Source: Thraustochytrium sp. TN22 (taxonomy: Eukaryota; Sar; Bigyra; Thraustochytrida; Thraustochytriidae). From it: a stretch of DNA of 23,047 nt. Location: contig JABLUY010000383.1 of assembly GCA_013306675.1 (NCBI GenBank), positions 1-23,047 of the forward strand, given 5' to 3'. A program made the position numbers and the translations under genes. A model generated the notes under the pieces. The model worked only from the letters and a program-made list of their open reading frames with translations. It did not search any database and was not told the origin of the DNA. Of this stretch, positions 17,903-23,047 are shown piece after piece; position 1 is the first letter of the stretch; each line of letters starts with the position of its first letter.

Positions 17903-20737
17903 TCACTCCAGGCGCGGGTCATCGGGGACATCGTGCAACTTGTTGTGCTTGAGCGTGAGACGTTCGAGCGTGGCGTTCGCGCCAAGACACCGCCGCAGCG
18001 GCTCCGCGGTAGGCGCGCCGACCAGATTTAGGTCCAGGTTTAGCACGCGCAGGTGGTGATTGCGCGTCGTCAGCACGTCGAAGAGCGGGTTCACATCCGC
18101 GCTCGTAAACCGGTTCCACGAGAGATCCAGCACGTGCAATAGCGTCGCACCCATGGCCGTGTTGCTGAGCAGCTGCGCCAGCGCCTGCGAGAGCTTCGCG
18201 TTCCCGCCCAGGGCGTTTCCGGCAAGCGAGAGCTCGCGAATCGCGGCGTGGCGGTCGAGCGCGAGCACGACCGCCACAGCCGACGCATTGTCAAACTGGT
18301 TATACGAGAGGTCCAAGCGCACAAGGCCTGCGAGCGCGAGATCGAACTGCCTCGTCAGGAGAGCCGCCGTCTGTGCGCCGGCCAGGTTGCGCGCCAGGTC
18401 CAGCGTGCGCACCTCGTGCGACTTGCTAATGGCCGTCACGATGCTGGCGCACGCCTGGTCATCGAGCTGATTCTCGCGCAGGGACAGGCGGTCCACGGGC
18501 TGCTGGTGCTTGAAGAGAGCCTCGGTGACTGTGTTGGCGTTGCGCGAGCCGACCGCGAAGTGGGCAAAGTCAAACGCCGCGGCCGAGGCCGATCGCGCCA
18601 GCGGCCCTGGAACCGCCTGGCTGCCCATGCTCCTGTTGCTGCGCTCGCTCCTACCACTGCTTCGTCCGCTACTACACGACCCGCTCGCCGACTGTTCGCT
18701 CGCGCAGCGCCGCAGGCTCGGCTCGGCTTGCTCTGGGTGCGTCGAGGCGTCCTCGTCGGCCAGGACGAGACCGCCCCACTCCCAGTCGTCATCCCAGTCC
18801 CAGCGAAAGCAGTCCCAGCGGAGCGCCTCCCGGCGCTCGCGCTCGCGCACAATGCGGCGCAGCGAGCGCTGCAGGTCCTCGGTCTGCCGGTTGCGCAGAA
18901 AGGGCAGCTGGCTTGCCTGGCGCTCGGCGTTCTTGGCCAAGAGGCTGGTCCACAGGGGCGCCTGCGGGTCGCGTGGCATTGCCACCGAGGTGGCGTCCAC
19001 GCCCACGGCAACGCCCTCGGCAGCGAGCGTCTCCAGCACGAGCTCCCACAGCACGTCCTTCTCCTGGCTCGTAAAGGGCCTCTTGCGCGCCGCCTCGATG
19101 ATATCGGCCCGCAGCTGGATCTCGCGCTCCTCTGCGGCGCGGAACTCGGACTCCACGTGCTCCAGGTGCGACAAGGTGCGCATCCACTCCATGGTCCACG
19201 TGGACAGCACGAACTTCAGCACGGCGTCCAGGGGCGAGACGAGGTCCACGTTGCGGGATCGCGCGCGCGAGATGCCCAAGTCCGCCGGCGCCTGCGCGAG
19301 CCGCTGCAGGTTGCCCTCGAAAGTACTGCGCACCGTGGCGTTCCACGGCAAGGGCGTCTTGAGGCGCTCGCAGTCTTCGTGCGCCACTTCAATGAGCCAG
19401 GCGCGCGACTTCGGGTCAAAGAGGCCCTCCAGCAGCGCCTGCACGCGCTCCTGCGGCACCCAGGACTGGCCCTCGCCCAGGTCCAGGCACTCGCGCCACT
19501 CGCGCGTGTTGTCGAAGAGGAGCGACACGAGGCTGTAGAGCACGTCCGAGAGCAAGGACGTGTACATGTCCGGCTTGTTAAAGCCGAGCACGATGCTGAC
19601 GGCCTCCACGCGCTCGCTCTGGCCCTCGCACGCCTGGATGCTGGCGACCAAGCTCATGAGGTGCTCGTCCGCCATGGTCTTGACGCCGTACTGATCCTGG
19701 GCGAACTTGCTCATGAAGCCGCCCAGCTCCAGCGCGCGGCCCTGCTCCTTGGACTTGCGGAACCACTGCTCCAGGACCTCGTTCAGCTCCGGGATGAGCA
19801 GGCGCATCGGCAGCTTGCGCACCGCCGGCGGTTGACTCGTGGACGCGCGCCGCTTCTTGGTGGGCGCCTCGCCGTTCACCACGCGCAGCACTTTAATCAG
19901 TCCATGCATTTTGGGCCGGCGGTACTCCTTGACATCAATCTGACTCTCAATCGGGTGCTGCGCGAAGACTGACTCCAGGTCCTGGGAGCGCACGTCCACC
20001 ATGCCGCCAGAGAACGCGAACGAAAACGCCTGCTCCACCGAGGTGCGTCGGCGCCTCTGCACGTGCGCGCCCCACCCCGGTCCGAGGTCCTGCCCCGCAG
20101 TGTGTGAGCCACCGCCGGAGGTCCTTCCACTGCGCATCGATCCGCCATCGCGAAAGGTGCCTGCCTTGTCGAGAGCGTTGCTCGCGCGTTCCTCGCCCTC
20201 GCTGTCGCTGCTGTCACTGTTGCTACTGCTGCTGCTTGCGCGACTCGCGACGCCCAGGCTGCGGGCCGAGCTACGTCTGCTCCTGGCGCTCTTGTGGGCC
20301 GCGGAACCCTTGCTTGATGCGGCGACCAGATTGGCGACTTCCATTCCCAGACTCCGCGACGAGGGCTCGCGGCTCGGGCCCGCCGCGAAGACCATCTTCG
20401 TGAACTTCGCGAAGAGCTCAGGATCGTCGCGACCTGGCAGCAGCTGGGCGTCCTCGCAGACCACGCATCTCTTCCTCACTGCCAGTGCCTCCTTCTCGTC
20501 CGCGTCTCCCTCCTGCTCCTGCCCCTGCTCCTGCTCCTGCTCCCCTGCGCCCGGGTCGAGCAGCACCTCCCGCACAGTCTCGTTGAAGCTGCACTCTTCG
20601 CAGAGCAGGCAGCCTCCCTCGCAATACTCGAACCTTGCCGCGTCCTCGTCCAAGGCCTTTTCGCAGATGCTGCAGGCGGCCTCCTGCGCCACCTCGAGCG
20701 GCTCCTCGCCCTCCGCGGCGGCCGCAGGCGCGTCCAT
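17903..20737 (-). CDS. Cys-rich (RING-like) protein with C-terminal leucine-rich repeats
   Basis: Single-exon protein of 944 aa with ATG at 20737. N-terminus: eight cysteines in paired spacing, C22-C25, C39-C43, C46-C49 and C91-C94 (CSICEKALD, YCEGGCLLCEEC, RCVVCED), suggesting a two-zinc treble-clef/RING- or PHD-like module with an acidic Glu/Gln-rich loop before the last pair. Residues about 100-260 are Ser/Arg-rich and probably disordered. The centre (about 300-640) is helical and unassigned. A second Ser-rich linker precedes ribonuclease-inhibitor-type LRRs from about 735 to the end, with LSLRENQLDD, TLDLARNLAG, RLDLSYNQFD, ELSLAGNALGG, VLDLSWNRF, VLNLDLNLVG and RLTLKHNKL. A zinc module plus LRRs would fit a ubiquitin-ligase-like or scaffold protein, but no catalytic evidence is present. 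Function is left open. Confidence 0.8.
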   Translation of the reverse strand: MDAPAAAAEGEEPLEVAQEAACSICEKALDEDAARFEYCEGGCLLCEECSFNETVREVLLDPGAGEQEQEQGQEQEGDADEKEALAVRKRCVVCEDAQLLPGRDDPELFAKFTKMVFAAGPSREPSSRSLGMEVANLVAASSKGSAAHKSARSRRSSARSLGVASRASSSSSNSDSSDSEGEERASNALDKAGTFRDGGSMRSGRTSGGGSHTAGQDLGPGWGAHVQRRRRTSVEQAFSFAFSGGMVDVRSQDLESVFAQHPIESQIDVKEYRRPKMHGLIKVLRVVNGEAPTKKRRASTSQPPAVRKLPMRLLIPELNEVLEQWFRKSKEQGRALELGGFMSKFAQDQYGVKTMADEHLMSLVASIQACEGQSERVEAVSIVLGFNKPDMYTSLLSDVLYSLVSLLFDNTREWRECLDLGEGQSWVPQERVQALLEGLFDPKSRAWLIEVAHEDCERLKTPLPWNATVRSTFEGNLQRLAQAPADLGISRARSRNVDLVSPLDAVLKFVLSTWTMEWMRTLSHLEHVESEFRAAEEREIQLRADIIEAARKRPFTSQEKDVLWELVLETLAAEGVAVGVDATSVAMPRDPQAPLWTSLLAKNAERQASQLPFLRNRQTEDLQRSLRRIVRERERREALRWDCFRWDWDDDWEWGGLVLADEDASTHPEQAEPSLRRCASEQSASGSCSSGRSSGRSERSNRSMGSQAVPGPLARSASAAAFDFAHFAVGSRNANTVTEALFKHQQPVDRLSLRENQLDDQACASIVTAISKSHEVRTLDLARNLAGAQTAALLTRQFDLALAGLVRLDLSYNQFDNASAVAVVLALDRHAAIRELSLAGNALGGNAKLSQALAQLLSNTAMGATLLHVLDLSWNRFTSADVNPLFDVLTTRNHHLRVLNLDLNLVGAPTAEPLRRCLGANATLERLTLKHNKLHDVPDDPRLE

Positions 20738-21137
20738 GGCGTCCGTCCTATGCGCGGCACGTCGCGGCCGAGCCGAGCGACTCCGATTTTATCCGCAGGA
20801 TGGCGCGTGGCACGGCGTGTGCCAAGGGTGCCGTGGCATGACATGGCACCATGCCATGCCATGCCATGCCATGCCTGCCGTGCCGTGGCACTTGGCATCA
20901 TCCACTGCACGTACGGTCGCCCTCGACCCGCAAAACGGCTCGTCCATGTTGTGCGGCCACTCGGTTCCCAAGCAAGCAACTCCGAGTCTGCGGCAGACGC
21001 GGCCTTGGTCAACGCCGCTGCGCCGCAAGCCCACTCCAACTTGAACTCGAGGTTGGAGTCGCCTCCGCGAGGCCGGCCCCGCGGCTCGCACGGCCCTGCG
21101 CGCTGCCCTGGGCCGTCCTGGGCGCGTGCGGCACGGC
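20738..21137. promoter_or_regulatory. Divergent promoter region between LRR and p31comet-like genes
   Basis: Start codons at 20737 (minus) and 21138 (plus) point outward, so this 400-bp interval should contain both promoters. Its striking content is a cluster of ATGCC/GGCAT motifs in both orientations at about 20829-20882, including a five-copy tandem array. No TATA element recognised. Confidence 0.5.
20851..20875 (+). repeat. ATGCC pentanucleotide tandem repeat, five copies
   Basis: Five exact copies of ATGCC, preceded by GTGGCATGACATGGCACC, which carries the same core in the opposite orientation and forms an imperfect palindrome with GTGCC/GGCAC ends. The position inside a divergent promoter makes a protein-binding role possible. 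Confidence 0.85.
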
Positions 21138-22062
21138 ATGGCCGCGTCGGATGCGGAGCGCAAGAGGCATGAGGCGCGCGAGAGGGCGCTCGCGAGGCGG
21201 CAGGCGGCGCGCGATCGCGCGGAGCGCCTGCGAGGCGAGCGGCAGGTTGCGGCGAAGCTGCGGCGGCGGCGGCCGCTCACGGAGCACGTCGGCTGCGTCG
21301 TGGACCTCGCGTTCAAGACGGAGATCGGCAAGGACCTCGTGGAAACCGTCGCGGGCTTCAGCCTCGAGTACCTGCTCTTCGTGCGCGGGCAGCTCCCGAG
21401 GTAAGTCGCTTGTCGGACGAGATTGGGTTGGGACTTTCGAACTGCTGGACTGACGTACCTGGTACAACGCTTTGCACCGCAGCCTCGTGTCGGAGTTGCG
21501 CAAGGAGAAAGGGGCCGACGGGACGGCACCCCGCGGCAACGTGCTGCGCGAGCGGCGCCGCGTGGAGCGCACCATCGCGGCGATTGACCGGTTCAAGCGC
21601 GCGCTTGGCGATTTGAAGCGGGTTCGCGCCGTGGCAGTCGTGCTCGGCCAGTCCCTCGCCTCGCCGCAGGAAGTCTTCGTGCTTCGTTTCACCGGGTCCC
21701 CCAACGCCGACGCCGATGCCAGCGCGGCGCTCAGCGAGCACCAGCAGTCACTCGTGCAGCGCAAGGTCGCCCGCTGCTTTGCGCAAGCCGCACAGCTGCC
21801 AGAGGCGTGCGCCAAGACGCGCGCGCTTGTGCTGGTGAACGCCGTGCTGCCCGCAGAGGCCATTGAGGACCTCACGCCGAGGCCCGATTTTACACTGGAC
21901 CGCCTACGCATCCGTGGCAATGGCGCAGCGGTGCACGTTTTAGATGTCCACCATGCGAGCGCATGTGGGCTCGACGCGGAGGCCAGTCCCCTTGCGGCCC
22001 TGGCGGCCAGCCTCGACGACAGCGCCTGGCTCATGTATACGCCCCGGCTGCAGGGTCTGTAG
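21138..22062 (+). CDS. Candidate p31comet (MAD2L1-binding protein) homologue, two exons
   Basis: About 280 aa. Exon 1 is 21138-21400 and exon 2 is 21483-22062; the 82-nt intron has a GTAAGT donor and CAG acceptor, and the join reads FVRGQLPSLVSELRKE. ATG at 21138 is the first in frame. The first 45 residues are strongly basic and helical (Arg/Ala/Glu). Then come EYLLFVRGQLP, VRAVAVVLGQSLASPQEVFV and a C-terminal beta-rich part with RALVLVNAVLP and DFTLDRLRI. The order of an R-x-Q-x-P helix, a VLxLG...SPxE strand-helix and a later strand region is what I recall for the HORMA-like p31comet fold, and the length is right (human about 274 aa). p31comet is the adaptor that brings Mad2 to the TRIP13 ATPase to silence the spindle checkpoint. 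The assignment rests on remembered pattern, so confidence is moderate. Convergent with LSM12, 137 bp apart. Confidence 0.58.
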
Positions 22063-22199
22063 GCGGAAAATGATTGTGAAAGTGGTGACCGCAGAAAAAC
22101 ATAAGATGCCTCCGGTTCAGATCGGATGTGGCGCTCGCGCCAGCGCTGTAACTGTGTGTCGCGGCGCGGGGCCCTTCCATCCGCACGCCCGATGGCGTT

Positions 22200-22948
22200 C
22201 TAAAGCTCCTTGTTGCGAATGCGCTGGTTGATGGACTGCACAATCTTCTTGAAGCGCGAGAGCGCGGCGGCGTCCTTGCCCTGGCAGGACTCCGCCGTGT
22301 AAGGCGGCTTGATGACGATACCGAGCTCGGACACGATGTCCTTGCCGTCCCAGCGCAGGTTGTAGGTCTTGTCCAGCGCGTCGAAGAGTTTCTGCGCGTC
22401 CTCCGACACGCCCTTGCCCATGCGCTGCGCGACCTTGGCCTCTCGCGCGAGGCCCTCGCGCTCGCGCCGGCGCACAAGCGCCTCGGGCATGGCCGGCAGC
22501 GGCTGCACGGGCCGCAGTCCCTCCAGCTTCTGCGCGATCCGCTCTCGTCAGCACGCAGCGCAGCACAGCACAGCGGAGCGCAACGGAGCGCAGCGGAGCG
22601 CAGCACCCCTCACACGGACCGCATCCCCCCGTCGTCACTTACCTCAACCTGCTCCACGGTGCTGAGCTTGACGAACCGCAGGTCCTCCTTGAGCGTGCTC
22701 TGCGGGTGCGGCTCCTCTGCGCATCGCGTCGCGTCGCATCGCGTCCAGGTCCACGCACGTCGCCTCACGTCAGCCAGCCAGCCCACGTCCTCCTCCTCCT
22801 CCTCCTCCTCCTCCTCCTTGCCGCCGCAGCCGCACGTACCGAGGATGACCAGGTCGTTGCCCGCGTCGCACACGAAGACGAAGCCGTGCGCCTGCGCGCC
22901 GCCCGCCAGCCGCAGGCGCACCTCGCGGCCGGCCTCCAGCTGCGCCAT
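22200..22948 (-). CDS. LSM12: LSM12 homologue (Lsm plus anticodon-binding-like AD domain), three exons
   Basis: About 170 aa. Exons on the minus strand: 22840-22948, 22643-22716 and 22200-22529. Introns of 123 and 113 nt have GTACGT and GTAAGT donors with CAG acceptors; an AG 12 nt earlier for exon 3 would add four in-frame residues. The first join gives DLVILEEPHPQSTLKEDLRF, completing the Lsm half (GREVRLRLAGGAQAHGFVFV ... VKLSTVEQVE). The C-terminal AD domain is clear: AQKLFDALDKTYNLRWDGKD, then SELGIVIKPPYTAESCQGKD and ALSRFKKIVQSINQ. LSM12 proteins bind RNA and ataxin-2-type partners in animals and yeast and affect translation and stress granules; the role here is inferred by homology. 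Intron 1 has no in-frame stop and is a multiple of three. Confidence 0.88.
22547..22612 (-). repeat. GC-rich imperfect tandem repeat in LSM12 intron 2
   Basis: Imperfect repeats of CAGCACAG and GCGCAGCGGA-like units (plus strand) fill the middle of the second intron and give it a pyrimidine-leaning minus strand before the acceptor. Confidence 0.65.
22788..22818 (-). repeat. (TCC)n microsatellite in LSM12 intron 1
   Basis: About ten TCC units on the plus strand, GGA on the transcribed sense strand. If the intron were retained the array would be translated as a poly-Glu run, because the frame stays open through the whole intron. Confidence 0.88.
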
Positions 22949-23047
22949 GCTGCCGCCGCCGCCCGCGCCGCCGCCGCCGCCCGCGCCGCCGCCGCCGCCC
23001 GCCGCCCGCCCGCGCGCGCGAAGGTGGTCTGCGCGCCCGCGGCGGCG
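22949..23047. other. GC-saturated upstream flank of LSM12
   Basis: The last 99 bp are almost pure C/G with CCG and CCGCCG arrays. It is presumably the 5' UTR or promoter of LSM12 and runs out of the window. No gene visible. Confidence 0.5.

Noticed and set aside
18248-19972. 574-codon plus-strand open frame within the LRR gene
   Set aside because: Antisense shadow of the LRR/Cys-rich protein; composition is Ala/Arg/Leu/His-rich and no motif is visible, while the minus strand shows clear LRRs.
1-23047. Bacterial origin of the whole window, suggested by SDR, hydrolase, PqiA-like and GmrSD-like genes
   Set aside because: MAPK, TTL, LSM12 and several GT-AG introns with exact frame restoration, including one in the SDR cofactor motif, show a nuclear eukaryotic genome.

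Overview
The window is nuclear DNA from a GC-rich, intron-poor unicellular eukaryote. Genes carry short GT-AG introns (79-123 nt, one of 356 nt), are packed on both strands with 130-800 bp between them, and encode eukaryotic proteins: a TEY-type MAP kinase, a tubulin-tyrosine-ligase-family protein, an LSM12 homologue and a candidate p31comet. The PqiA-type membrane protein and overall style would fit a stramenopile-like protist such as a thraustochytrid, but the lineage is an inference and not read from a marker gene.

Layout from left to right: ERK-like MAPK (+, two exons); membrane-anchored TTL-domain protein (-); membrane-anchored alpha/beta hydrolase (+, three exons); a visibly less GC-rich block of about 7.4 kb (5660-13078) without recognisable introns, which holds unassigned coding relics, a frameshifted piggyBac-like transposase remnant carrying a YqaJ-like nuclease segment (-), and a 1360-aa GmrSD-like protein (DUF262 plus DUF1524 HNH, -); then a return to host-style genes: SDR oxidoreductase (-, two exons), two-domain PqiA-like membrane protein (+, with an apparent frameshift in a run of seven C), a Cys-rich/LRR protein (-), candidate p31comet (+, two exons) and LSM12 (-, three exons).

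The host-type genes do not form an evident pathway; they are ordinary neighbours in convergent or divergent pairs. The exceptional part is the central block. A protein with the architecture of a bacterial modification-dependent (type IV) restriction enzyme sits in a eukaryotic chromosome, has its recognisable motifs intact, and carries a long low-complexity C-terminal extension with a nucleoplasmin-like bipartite nuclear localisation signal. This suggests a horizontally acquired, domesticated, possibly nuclear DNA-acting protein next to a decayed DNA transposon. Exon joins below were deduced by reading frames and splice motifs and have no transcript support. I saw no rRNA, tRNA or CRISPR array.
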